Assembly: GCA_002361625.1 (NCBI GenBank)
Contig: DETL01000027.1
Coordinates: 1-10,443, forward strand
Length of the DNA stretch: 10,443 bases
Direction of reading: 5' to 3'
Source: Bacteroidales bacterium UBA3289
GTDB lineage: Bacteria > Bacteroidota > Bacteroidia > Bacteroidales > UBA932
Part shown: one piece after another, positions 1 to 6,891 of the stretch
Layout of the letters: the number at the start of each line of letters is the position of its first letter
How positions within the stretch are numbered: position 1 is the stretch's first letter
Position numbers and translations under genes: made by a program
The notes under the pieces: model-generated
What the model saw: the letters and a program-made list of their open reading frames with translations, nothing else
Database searches by the model: none
Told to the model about the DNA's origin: nothing

Positions 1-24
1 GTCCAACTTTTGGGGGTCACATCA
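1..24. mobile_element. Probable terminal inverted repeat of an IS3-family (IS150-like) insertion sequence, element lying left of the window
   Basis: Read on the minus strand from base 24, the sequence begins TGATGTGACCCCC and ends AAAAGTTGGAC. This has the layout of IS150-group ends as I remember them: TG at the outer tip, a C-run (ACCC), an A/T run, then GTTGGAC about 24 bases in. The outer TG would be at base 24, so the body of the element would extend left beyond the window. No transposase is visible here, and the duplicated target site cannot be checked because the other end is missing. The call rests only on the end motif, so chance similarity or a solo remnant is possible. Confidence 0.5.
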
Positions 25-59
25 CTTGCGGGGTGGCGCTTTTCGTAATCCGTCGATTC
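25..59. other. Short gap between the IS-like end and the M23 peptidase stop codon
   Basis: These 35 bases hold no gene. On the minus strand they are the immediate 3' flank of the M23/LysM gene. I see only a weak AATC/GATT hairpin and no T-run, so no convincing intrinsic terminator for the minus-strand operon. If the IS call is right, the native downstream sequence, and perhaps its terminator, has been displaced to the far side of the element. Confidence 0.45.
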
Positions 60-1100
60 CTACCTGACCCTCAGTCGTCTGCCGATCTGGAGGGTAGTGG
101 TTTCCTTGATGCCGTTCAGGCGGCAGAGTGCGCGGACGCTGGTGCCGTTCTTCCGGGCGATCTTGCCGAGGGTGTCGCCGGAGCGGACCGTGTAGTACTT
201 GCGGGCTTTCGCCTCTGCGGCGGCACGGGCGGCCGCTTCCTTCTTGGCCTGCTCTTCGGCGAGGAGGCGCTCTTCTTCATCCGTACGGAAGATCTCGTCT
301 TCGTCGTCGACGGTCTGGACGTAGCGGCTATTGGGGTTGAAATACCAGCTGCGGAAGCGCAGGAGCCGGTGCCTCAGGGTGCCGGTCTCGAAGTCGATGA
401 GCCAGTTCGGGTCGAAGGCGTATCCCTTGTAGCGGGTCTCGAAATGCAGGTGGGGACCGGTGGAGCGGCCGGTGGAGCCGCCGAGGCCGATCACATCGCC
501 CGCGTTCACCCATTGTCCGGGCTCCACGTCCCGGCGGGACATGTGCCCGTAGTAGGTCTCCAGGCCATTGGCATGGCGGATAATGACCAGATTCCCGTAT
601 CCGCCCACATAGTCGGAGACGCGGACCTTGCCGTCGAAGGTGGCGTACACCGGCGTGCCGGTCGGGTAGGGAAGGTCGATGCCCTGATGCCGGCGTCCGT
701 GCCGGTAGCCGAACTTGGAGGACGGCGTGGTCTTGTTGGGACAGCAGTAAGAATCCAGCGTGTCCACGATCCACAGCGAGAAGCGGTCCGGAAGGGGTTT
801 CTCGTCGTGATAGGGATTGACGCTGCGGGTGTCCCAGTTCTCGGTGAAGACTTTGTCGTCGGCAAGGGCCTTGGGATCCTTGACGTAACGGAAAGTCCCG
901 TTGCTATAGAGGACGACCTTGACTCCGGGATTTTCGGTGTCCAGCGTGTCGGCATACGGGGTGCTGGTGCTCCGGGCGGAGGCGACGCTCATACGGCCGA
1001 AGTCATGGCGGAGCGAGTCCACATCGCGTTCCTCCTGGGCCAGGGCCGGGAAGAAGGGTGCCAGAAAGAGGGATATAAAAATGATCTTCTTGATTCTCAT
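60..1100 (-). CDS. Secreted M23 family metallopeptidase with C-terminal LysM domain
   Basis: This is a predicted peptidoglycan endopeptidase of 346 residues. A signal peptide covers residues 1-21 (basic start, hydrophobic core, A-L-A before Q22), so it acts in the periplasm or outer envelope. The M23 (LytM-type) zinc domain at about 127-232 keeps every catalytic feature: H138 and D142 (HxxxD, in HQGID), H186 (YGH), and H217/H219 (HLH). A Glu/Ala/Lys-rich, probably helical linker (about 272-300) leads to one LysM peptidoglycan-binding domain at 302-346, containing SGDTLGKIA and ending LQIGRRLRVR. LysM after M23 is the reverse of NlpD but matches a Bacteroidales family I recall. It is the last gene of the minus-strand operon, starting 4 bases after the mutase stop. 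The start is ATG; the stop is TAG. Substrate cross-link and biological role (growth, division) cannot be read from sequence. Confidence 0.93.
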   Translation of the reverse strand: MRIKKIIFISLFLAPFFPALAQEERDVDSLRHDFGRMSVASARSTSTPYADTLDTENPGVKVVLYSNGTFRYVKDPKALADDKVFTENWDTRSVNPYHDEKPLPDRFSLWIVDTLDSYCCPNKTTPSSKFGYRHGRRHQGIDLPYPTGTPVYATFDGKVRVSDYVGGYGNLVIIRHANGLETYYGHMSRRDVEPGQWVNAGDVIGLGGSTGRSTGPHLHFETRYKGYAFDPNWLIDFETGTLRHRLLRFRSWYFNPNSRYVQTVDDEDEIFRTDEEERLLAEEQAKKEAAARAAAEAKARKYYTVRSGDTLGKIARKNGTSVRALCRLNGIKETTTLQIGRRLRVR

Positions 1101-1104
1101 GTGA

Positions 1105-2463
1105 TTACCGGGTTGCGCCGAATCGTGTTTTCAGCAGGTCATCTACTTCTGCGACCTTGCTTTGCAGCAGCGGGTCGGAGGTGGCTTCGCACAGGAAGCG
1201 CAGATAGGGTTCCGTGTTGGAGGCACGGATGTTCAGCCACCAGTCGGGGAATTCGATCCGGTAGCCATCGAAGTCCATGAAGGCCGTCGCCTTCTCCGCG
1301 GCCATGAAGTGCTCCTTCACGGCGTCCATGGCTCCTTGTTTGTCTTCCACGCGGTAGTTGATCTCGCCGGAGTTCTTGTACCGGGCGATCCGGCCGATGG
1401 CGTCGCTGACGGAGAGCCCTTCCTTCTTGAGCCGGGCGATGACGCGCAGGATCAGGATGGCGGCGAGGAGGCCGCTGTCGCTGTAGAAGAAGTCACGGAA
1501 ATAATAGTGGCCGGCCAGTTCTCCGCCCCAGAGACCGTCGATTTCGCGGAGGCGCAGGGCGGCATTGGCGCGGCCCACCTTCCAGGTGTACATCTCGCAG
1601 CCCATGGGTTCGAGGTATTCGCCCACGGCCTTGGAAGACCGGATGTCCTGGATGACCAGCCCCTTCTCGCCCCGTTCTTCCACGAAGTAGTGACCCAGGA
1701 GGGCGATCATGAGGTCGGGGGAGATGAAGGTGCCGTGCTCATCCACGAACATGACGCGGTCCGCGTCGCCGTCGAAGATGACGCCCACGTCGGCCTTCGT
1801 CTTGACGACGAGTTCCTGCAGGGCGACGATGTTCTTGGCGACCAGGGGATTGGGCTCATGGTTGGGGAAGCGGCCGTCGATGGTGTCGAAGATATAGGCC
1901 GGGGCCGATCCGAAAATTTCCTTCGCGAAGAGGTTGGCCATGCCGTTGGACAGGTCGAAGGCGATCCTCAGGCCGCTCAGGTCGCTCTTGTAGCCCATGA
2001 GGAACTCCAGGTAGTCCTGGTGGATGCTCTTCTCATAGACATGACCGGGAATGGCGGCCTTCGGGGTGGGCTTTCCGCCCTCGATCCACTCCTGGATGGT
2101 TCCCAGTCCGGTGGTAAGACCCACGGGAAGGGCGTTCTCCCGGGAAACCTTCAGGCCGTTGTATTCGGCGGGGTTGTGCGAGGCCGTGATCTGGACGGAG
2201 GCCTTGAAGCCGTAGCGGGCCGTCCCGAAATATACGATCGGCGTCGTGGACAGGCCGATGTCATAGACATCCGCACCGGCGTCCGTGATCCCTTTCAGGA
2301 GGTACTCGTGGATTTCGTCCGATGATACGCGGCAGTCGCGTCCGACGAGGACCTTGTCGGCCCCCAGCAGTTCAGGAAGGAAATAGCCGACCTGATAGAC
2401 GGTTTCCTTGTCGAAATCGACGCCATAGACGCCCCTGATATCATAAGCGTGGAATGCTCCCAT
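1105..2463 (-). CDS. Phosphomannomutase/phosphoglucomutase (alpha-D-phosphohexomutase family)
   Basis: This 452-residue cytoplasmic enzyme interconverts hexose 1- and 6-phosphates, feeding nucleotide sugars into envelope polysaccharide or glycoprotein synthesis. All four family signatures are present in order: the N-terminal YDIRG (7-11), the phosphoserine loop TASHNP (93-98, S95 catalytic), the Mg2+ loop DGDADR (231-236), the sugar-binding GGELAGH (313-319) and the phosphate-binding RASNTEP (413-419). The GGELAGH form and the length fit the bifunctional PMM/PGM (AlgC/ManB-like) group better than GlmM, which usually has GGExSGH; substrate preference is inferred, so I give no symbol. The ATG start lies one base after the def stop (TAACATG), which suggests coupled translation. 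The M23/LysM gene follows after 4 bases. Confidence 0.93.
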   Translation of the reverse strand: MGAFHAYDIRGVYGVDFDKETVYQVGYFLPELLGADKVLVGRDCRVSSDEIHEYLLKGITDAGADVYDIGLSTTPIVYFGTARYGFKASVQITASHNPAEYNGLKVSRENALPVGLTTGLGTIQEWIEGGKPTPKAAIPGHVYEKSIHQDYLEFLMGYKSDLSGLRIAFDLSNGMANLFAKEIFGSAPAYIFDTIDGRFPNHEPNPLVAKNIVALQELVVKTKADVGVIFDGDADRVMFVDEHGTFISPDLMIALLGHYFVEERGEKGLVIQDIRSSKAVGEYLEPMGCEMYTWKVGRANAALRLREIDGLWGGELAGHYYFRDFFYSDSGLLAAILILRVIARLKKEGLSVSDAIGRIARYKNSGEINYRVEDKQGAMDAVKEHFMAAEKATAFMDFDGYRIEFPDWWLNIRASNTEPYLRFLCEATSDPLLQSKVAEVDDLLKTRFGATR

Positions 2464-2464
2464 G

Positions 2465-3019
2465 TTACTTGAGTTTGCTGTTGTAGTGCGGATGGACCTT
2501 CCCCTTGGCGATGTTCTGGAGCTTGCCGGAGATCATCTTCTTGCGGATGGGCGGGACATTGTCCGTGAACAGGTTCCCGTCCAGGTGCGACAGCTCGTGC
2601 TGGACCATCCGGGCGGCAAACTTGTCCAGGGTTTCGGTAACCTCCTGGAAATCCTCGTTGTGGTAGCGGATCGTGATCTTCGCGGGGCGGACGACGTCGC
2701 AGTACAGGTTCGGGATGCTCAGGCACCCCTCCGAATAGGTGGTCTTCTCTTCGCTTTCCTCGAGGATCTCCGGGTTGATGATCACCCGCTTGAAGCCTTT
2801 CAGGTAGTCATAGACATCGGAAACGACATCGCCGTCCACGATGACGACACGCTGGCTCACGCCGATCTGGGGTGCGGCGAGTCCGCATCCGTCGGCCCGT
2901 TCCAGGGTGTCCTTGAGATCCTGGATGAGGGATTTGAGCGCTTCTTTCTTTTCCAGGTCGGCCGGCTCCGCTTTCTTGCGCAGCACTTCCGAGCCATATA
3001 GGTAAATAGGTTGTATCAC
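2465..3019 (-). CDS. def: Peptide deformylase
   Basis: Removes the N-formyl group from nascent proteins; a cytoplasmic Fe2+/Zn2+ hydrolase of 184 residues. The three motifs are present: GCGLAAPQ (44-51), EGCLS (97-101, metal ligand C99) and HELSH (141-145, metal ligands H141 and H145, catalytic E142). The third motif usually reads HExDH; here the Asp is Ser (TCG codon). The start is GTG: no in-frame ATG lies between the preceding ruvX stop and this codon, and the resulting MIQPIYLYG aligns with the MI-PIYVYG start I recall for Bacteroides. It lies 16 bases after ruvX and one base before the mutase, in the same operon. Bacteroidetes orthologs also share the basic C-terminal tail after the third motif seen here. 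Confidence 0.95.
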   Translation of the reverse strand: MIQPIYLYGSEVLRKKAEPADLEKKEALKSLIQDLKDTLERADGCGLAAPQIGVSQRVVIVDGDVVSDVYDYLKGFKRVIINPEILEESEEKTTYSEGCLSIPNLYCDVVRPAKITIRYHNEDFQEVTETLDKFAARMVQHELSHLDGNLFTDNVPPIRKKMISGKLQNIAKGKVHPHYNSKLK

Positions 3020-3035
3020 GTCAGTAGGTTTCTGT

Positions 3036-3524
3036 TTATTTCTTTCTTCTTCCCGAAGTCTTCCGGGACCGGTTTTCCGGAACGGAATCAGGATTTACTG
3101 CAAAAGTCGCGCCCGAAGTGCGGTCCATGTATCCCTGCAGGATGATGGCCGCGCTGATGCGGTCCACGGATTTCTTGTCCCGGCGGTCCTTCGCCTTCAT
3201 GCCGCCGTCGATCATCACCCGGTGTGCGAGCACGGAGGTGAACCGCTCGTCCTCCAGGGTGACGGGGATGGCGGGGAAGGCCTTCTCCAGTTGTTTCAGG
3301 AACACGTCCACATCGGCCTGCGCCTCGGAAGGGGAGCCGTCCATGTTCACGGGATATCCCACGACAAAGCGTTCGATTGTCTCGTTTTGCGCATAATTTT
3401 TGAGATAATCTATTAACTTTGCAGAATCGACCGTTTCCAGGGCAGAGGCGAAGATGCGGAGCGGATCGCTCACGGCAAGGCCGGTGCGTCTGCGTCCGTA
3501 GTCGATCCCGATGAGTCTGTCCAT
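3036..3524 (-). CDS. ruvX: Putative pre-16S rRNA nuclease / Holliday junction resolvase-like RuvX (YqgF)
   Basis: A YqgF-family RNase H-fold nuclease (162 residues from the chosen start), implicated in pre-16S rRNA end processing and, by fold, in Holliday junction resolution. The family signatures are IDYGRRRTG (7-15, D8 acidic), VVGYP (54-58), EDERFTS (91-97) and VDRISAAIILQ (120-130, D121), the expected acidic active-site set. A basic tail (RSRKTSGRRKK) extends beyond the usual end. I chose the ATG at 3524: the longer open frame starts at TTG (3542), and its first codons coincide with a TATCTTTG promoter box, whereas family members normally start MxRILxIDYG. It is the first gene of the minus-strand operon. 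Residues about 34-50 are encoded by unusually AT-rich codons, see the promoter entry at 3386. Confidence 0.93.
   Translation of the reverse strand: MDRLIGIDYGRRRTGLAVSDPLRIFASALETVDSAKLIDYLKNYAQNETIERFVVGYPVNMDGSPSEAQADVDVFLKQLEKAFPAIPVTLEDERFTSVLAHRVMIDGGMKAKDRRDKKSVDRISAAIILQGYMDRTSGATFAVNPDSVPENRSRKTSGRRKK
3386..3421 (+). promoter_or_regulatory. Possible promoter for the plus-strand M23-like/dxr operon, embedded in ruvX
   Basis: TTTG at 3386-3389 and TAACTTTG at 3414-3421 match the Bacteroidota -33 and -7 boxes, but the spacer is 24 bases, longer than the usual 19-21. The boxes lie in a conspicuous AT-rich island (about 3377-3422) inside GC-rich ruvX coding sequence. No better plus-strand box is seen between here and the start codon at 3548. 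If used, the mRNA would have a leader of about 120 bases, antisense to the start of ruvX. Confidence 0.4.
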
Positions 3525-3530
3525 AGGATG

Positions 3531-3561
3531 CAAAGATAACAATTTTTATGGCTAAAGACAA
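3531..3561 (-). promoter_or_regulatory. Promoter of the ruvX-def-mutase-M23 operon
   Basis: On the minus strand, TATCTTTG occupies 3538-3531, a perfect TAnnTTTG box, with TTG at 3561-3559 upstream (spacer 20). The box ends only six bases before the first base of the ruvX ATG (3524), so transcription would begin at or within a few bases of the start codon, giving a leaderless or nearly leaderless mRNA. The -33 region lies inside the first codons of the divergent M23-like gene. Confidence 0.6.
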
Positions 3562-4393
3562 TACGCCCCAGAAGGCTCGTAAATACCGCGTGGCTGTGAC
3601 GGATGCCCTGTCGCACGAACGGCTCTGGTCCACCGTCCTGACCCGGCCCACTCTGGTCACCGCCCTGGTTTCGGGGGCCGTGGTCCTGCTGCTGCTCCTG
3701 TTCCTGCTCATCGCCTTTACGCCGATCAGGACCTTCATCCCGGGCTATCCGGACGCGCGGGCCCGCCGCCAGGCCGTGCAGAACGCGATGCGCATCGACT
3801 CGCTGGAGACCCGGATCCTCCAGTGGGAACTGTATTCGGAGAATCTCAAGCGGGTGGTTTCCGGCGAGGATCCGCTCCTGCTGGACAGCCTGATCCTCCT
3901 CCAGTCTTCCTCCCACAGCGCCGTGGATGCCGCTTATCTGGCTCGCCGCGATTCGCTTTTGCGCCTGCAGGTGGCGGAAGCGGAGCAGTTCGACGTCTCC
4001 GGCCCCCGGAGAGAGCTTCCCATCGAAGCCCGGGCTTTCTATACGCCGGTCAAGGGTGTCGTGTCCGAGGGCTTCGAGCGCTCCCTGCATCCTTACCTGG
4101 ATATCACCGCGCCGAGCGGAACGGCCGTCATGTCCGTCCTGGACGGGACCGTCGTCTTTGCCGGCTGGGACGAGGTGGCCGGCTATACGGTGGCCGTCCA
4201 GCACCGCGGGGACATCCTCTCGGTGTACAAGCATAATGAAAAACTTCTCAAGAAGGCCGGGGATGCGGTCAAGGCGGGAACGCCGCTCGCACTCACGGGA
4301 TCTTCCCGTTCCCTGACGAAGGGCGACCACCTGCGTTTCGAACTCTGGTATGAGGGAGAGGCGGTGGACCCGGCGGCCTATATCAGTTTCTGA
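3548..4393 (+). CDS. Membrane-anchored degenerate M23/LytM-domain protein
   Basis: A 281-residue protein with a cytoplasmic basic N-terminus, one transmembrane segment (about 36-58, very Leu/Val-rich), a probable coiled-coil stretch (about 75-155) and a C-terminal M23 domain (about 160-280) facing the periplasm. H181 and D185 of the first motif remain (HPYLD, lacking the usual Gly), and H229 lies in VYKHN, but the last motif is H261-L-R263 instead of HLH. The second His there is a zinc ligand, so zinc binding and catalysis are probably lost. By analogy with EnvC/NlpD-type LytM factors it may regulate another wall hydrolase; that is inference. It heads the operon with dxr, rseP and the DUF4837 gene; dxr starts 3 bases after its TGA. 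A gene of this type before dxr is usual in Bacteroidales, as I recall. Confidence 0.85.
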   Translation: MAKDNTPQKARKYRVAVTDALSHERLWSTVLTRPTLVTALVSGAVVLLLLLFLLIAFTPIRTFIPGYPDARARRQAVQNAMRIDSLETRILQWELYSENLKRVVSGEDPLLLDSLILLQSSSHSAVDAAYLARRDSLLRLQVAEAEQFDVSGPRRELPIEARAFYTPVKGVVSEGFERSLHPYLDITAPSGTAVMSVLDGTVVFAGWDEVAGYTVAVQHRGDILSVYKHNEKLLKKAGDAVKAGTPLALTGSSRSLTKGDHLRFELWYEGEAVDPAAYISF

Positions 4394-4396
4394 CCC

Positions 4397-5551
4397 ATGG
4401 AAAAAAGGAATATCGCCATCCTGGGTTCCACCGGATCCATCGGTACCCAGACCCTGGACGTCGTCCGGCAGCATCCGGACCGTTTCGACGTGTTTATGAT
4501 TTCGGCGGGAAGCAATGCGGCCCGCCTGGTCGAACAGGCGCGCGCCTTTCAGGTGAAGCATGCCGTCATCTGTGATGCGGAAAAGTATCCCGAGGTCCGG
4601 GAGGCCCTGGCCGGAACGCCTACGCAGGTCCACTGCGGCATCGAGGCGGCCTGCGGCCTGGTGGCGGAAAAGGAGGTGGACATCGTCGTTGCGTCGATGG
4701 TGGGTTTCAGCGGCCTGCGGCCTACGCTGTCCGCCATCCGTTCCGGCAAGACCATCGCCCTGGCCAACAAGGAGACGCTGGTGGCGGCGGGTTATGTCGT
4801 GATGAGCGAGTCCCGTCGCTGCGGGGCGCCCATCCTTCCCGTGGACTCGGAGCATTCCGCCATCTTCCAGTGCCTGGCCGCGGCGCAGGGGAACCCGCTG
4901 GAGCGGATCCACCTGACCGCTTCGGGCGGACCTTTCCGCACCTGGTCCCGGGAGCAGATCGAGGTGGCGGGGAAGGACCTCGCCCTCCGGCATCCCAACT
5001 GGAACATGGGCGCGAAGATCACCATCGATTCCGCTACGATGATGAACAAAGGGTTCGAGGTCATCGAAGCCAAGTGGCTCTTCGACGTGGAACCGGAGCG
5101 CATCCATGTGGTGGTCCATCCCGAATCGGTGATCCATTCCATGGTGGAGTTCCGGGACGGAGCCGTCATCGCCCAGCTGGGCTGTCCCGACATGCGGGAG
5201 CCCATCGCCCTGGCCCTGGCTTATCCCGAGCGACTGCCGCTCAATAACAAGAAGCTGGATTTCAGCGCCTTGGAGCGGATGACTTTCTTCGATCCGGACA
5301 TGGACAAGTTCCCTTGCCTGCAACTGGCGTTCGACGCCATCGGCCGGGGCGGGAACATTCCCTGCGCCCTCAATGCGGCCAATGAGGCGGCCGTCGCAGG
5401 GTACCTGGAGGACCGCATCGGCTTCTACGACATCGCCGCCGTCGCGGCGGAAACGCTGTCCCGCACGGAATTTGTAGCAGAGCCGACGCTGGAGGACATC
5501 TTCATCACGAACGATGCCGCCTATGCCCATGCCCGCAGCCTGATATGGTAG
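4397..5551 (+). CDS. dxr: 1-deoxy-D-xylulose 5-phosphate reductoisomerase
   Basis: Catalyses the committed step of the MEP isoprenoid pathway: NADPH-dependent rearrangement and reduction of DXP to MEP in the cytoplasm, feeding undecaprenyl phosphate and quinones. It is 384 residues, normal for the family. Visible features are the NADPH loop GSTGSIG (10-16), LANKE (122-126), metal ligands D150 and E152 in PVDSEH, the SGGPF loop (176-180, S176), H199, the NK pair 217-218 with metal ligand E221, and HPESVIHS (241-248). These agree with the E. coli residues as I recall them, with a constant 10-residue offset in the later part. The start is ATG, 3 bases after the previous stop, without a Shine-Dalgarno sequence. 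Its last seven bases (ATGGTAG) contain the rseP start, so translation is probably coupled. Confidence 0.97.
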   Translation: MEKRNIAILGSTGSIGTQTLDVVRQHPDRFDVFMISAGSNAARLVEQARAFQVKHAVICDAEKYPEVREALAGTPTQVHCGIEAACGLVAEKEVDIVVASMVGFSGLRPTLSAIRSGKTIALANKETLVAAGYVVMSESRRCGAPILPVDSEHSAIFQCLAAAQGNPLERIHLTASGGPFRTWSREQIEVAGKDLALRHPNWNMGAKITIDSATMMNKGFEVIEAKWLFDVEPERIHVVVHPESVIHSMVEFRDGAVIAQLGCPDMREPIALALAYPERLPLNNKKLDFSALERMTFFDPDMDKFPCLQLAFDAIGRGGNIPCALNAANEAAVAGYLEDRIGFYDIAAVAAETLSRTEFVAEPTLEDIFITNDAAYAHARSLIW

Positions 5552-6879
5552 CTCTCATCAAGACGCTCCAGGTGATCCTGGCCCTTTCCGTGCTCATCCT
5601 CATCCATGAGCTCGGGCATTTCACGTTTGCCAAGCTGTTCCATATCCGTGTGGAAAAATTCTTCCTGTTCTTCGATGTGGGCGGGGTGAAGCTCTTCTCC
5701 ACCCGGCGGGGTTGGTTTGCGAAGCTCTTCCCGAAGGCGAAAGAATGGGAGACCGAGTACGGGATCGGCTGGCTGCCCCTCGGCGGCTACTGCAAGATCG
5801 CCGGCATGATCGACGAATCCCTGGACACGGAATCCATGAAGCAGGAACCCCAGCCCTGGGAGTTCCGGACGCACAATCCCTGGCAGCGCCTCTTGGTGAT
5901 GTCCGGCGGTGTCCTGTATAATTTCATCTTCGCCATCCTCGCCTATGTCATCATCCTGGACATCTGGGGAAGCGCCTATGTGAAAAACGAGGGCAATGCC
6001 GTGTATGTCAATGAACTGGCCTACGAGATGGGTTTCCGTAACGGCGATCGGATCCTCCGGCTGGACGACTATGTCCCCGAGGATTTCGGAATGCTCCAGG
6101 TGGACCTGGCGCGGCGGGATGTCCGCAAGGCCACGGTGCTTCGCGGGGCGGATACCCTGGACATTTATATCGACCAGTCCCGGATCGGGGACGTGCTCAA
6201 TACCCCGGGCATGTTCGACCTCGCGGTCCCTTTCGTCGTGGATACCATCCTGGCGGGGACGCCCAATGAGGGACGCCTCGTGCGGGGGGACCGGGTGCTG
6301 ACCGTGGACGGCAGGCCGGTGGAGTACCTGCAGGACGCCCGGTCGATTTTCGCGGAACATGCCGGGGGAGAGGTTTCCGTCTCCCTGCTGCGCGGGGCCG
6401 ACACGCTCCAGGTTCCGCTTCAGGTGGATACCATCGGAAGGGTCGGGGTTTACACCGTGTCTCCGGGCTATGAATATAAGAAGTACTCGTTCCTGGAGGC
6501 CATCCCGGCCGGCGTGAAGATGACATTCTCCACGATCGGCGGCTATTTACAGGATCTCAAGCTCGTCGTCACACCCCGGACGGAGGCGTACAAGTCCGTG
6601 GGCAGTTTCATCGCCATCGGCCAGGTGTTCCCGGCCGAGTGGGACTGGTACCGCTTCGTGACGCTGCTGGCGCTGCTCTCCATCATGCTGGGCGTGATGA
6701 ATCTCCTGCCGGTCCCGGCGCTGGACGGCGGGCATATCGTCATCTGCCTGTATGAGATCGTCACGGGACGCAAGCCCAGCGACAAGTTTATCCTGGGCGC
6801 CCAGATGGTGGGCATGTTCCTGCTCCTGATGCTCATGTTCCTCGCCTTCGGCAACGATATCGGAAGACTGATCAGATAA
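5545..6879 (+). CDS. rseP: RIP metalloprotease RseP (site-2 protease)
   Basis: An inner-membrane intramembrane zinc protease of 444 residues. Zinc motif HELGH at 21-25 lies within the first transmembrane helix (about 8-29); the second metal-binding motif, NLLPVPALDGG (386-396, D394), is in the third membrane segment (about 370-395). A further membrane segment at about 115-140 carries the family's SGGVLYN motif, and a last one spans about 417-437. Two PDZ-like periplasmic domains lie between (about 142-210 and 228-305). In proteobacteria it cleaves anti-sigma factors and signal-peptide remnants; substrates in Bacteroidota are less defined, and no sigma/anti-sigma gene is seen in this window. 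It overlaps dxr by 7 bases; the DUF4837 gene follows after 12. The dxr-rseP pairing is conserved widely. Confidence 0.96.
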   Translation: MVALIKTLQVILALSVLILIHELGHFTFAKLFHIRVEKFFLFFDVGGVKLFSTRRGWFAKLFPKAKEWETEYGIGWLPLGGYCKIAGMIDESLDTESMKQEPQPWEFRTHNPWQRLLVMSGGVLYNFIFAILAYVIILDIWGSAYVKNEGNAVYVNELAYEMGFRNGDRILRLDDYVPEDFGMLQVDLARRDVRKATVLRGADTLDIYIDQSRIGDVLNTPGMFDLAVPFVVDTILAGTPNEGRLVRGDRVLTVDGRPVEYLQDARSIFAEHAGGEVSVSLLRGADTLQVPLQVDTIGRVGVYTVSPGYEYKKYSFLEAIPAGVKMTFSTIGGYLQDLKLVVTPRTEAYKSVGSFIAIGQVFPAEWDWYRFVTLLALLSIMLGVMNLLPVPALDGGHIVICLYEIVTGRKPSDKFILGAQMVGMFLLLMLMFLAFGNDIGRLIR

Positions 6880-6891
6880 TCCATTCGCCAT

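Noticed and set aside
33..1280. Open frame of 415 codons on the plus strand opposite the M23/LysM gene
   Set aside because: It runs antisense to a full-length protein with all catalytic motifs and across the gene junction into the mutase; the translation is Gly/Ala/Val-rich without domains.
1162..2325. Open frame of 387 codons on the plus strand inside the mutase gene
   Set aside because: It is the mirror frame of the mutase, which carries all four family signatures; no promoter box or independent domain was seen.
3525..3542. TTG start at 3542 giving RuvX six extra residues
   Set aside because: The TTG and following codons coincide with the TATCTTTG promoter box, and family members normally start at the position of the ATG at 3524.
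3470..5530. Open frame of 686 codons on the minus strand opposite the M23-like gene and dxr
   Set aside because: Dxr and the M23-like protein are certain on the plus strand. The antisense frame is kept open by GC-rich third positions, and its product is low-complexity in His, Arg, Gly and Asp with no recognisable domain.
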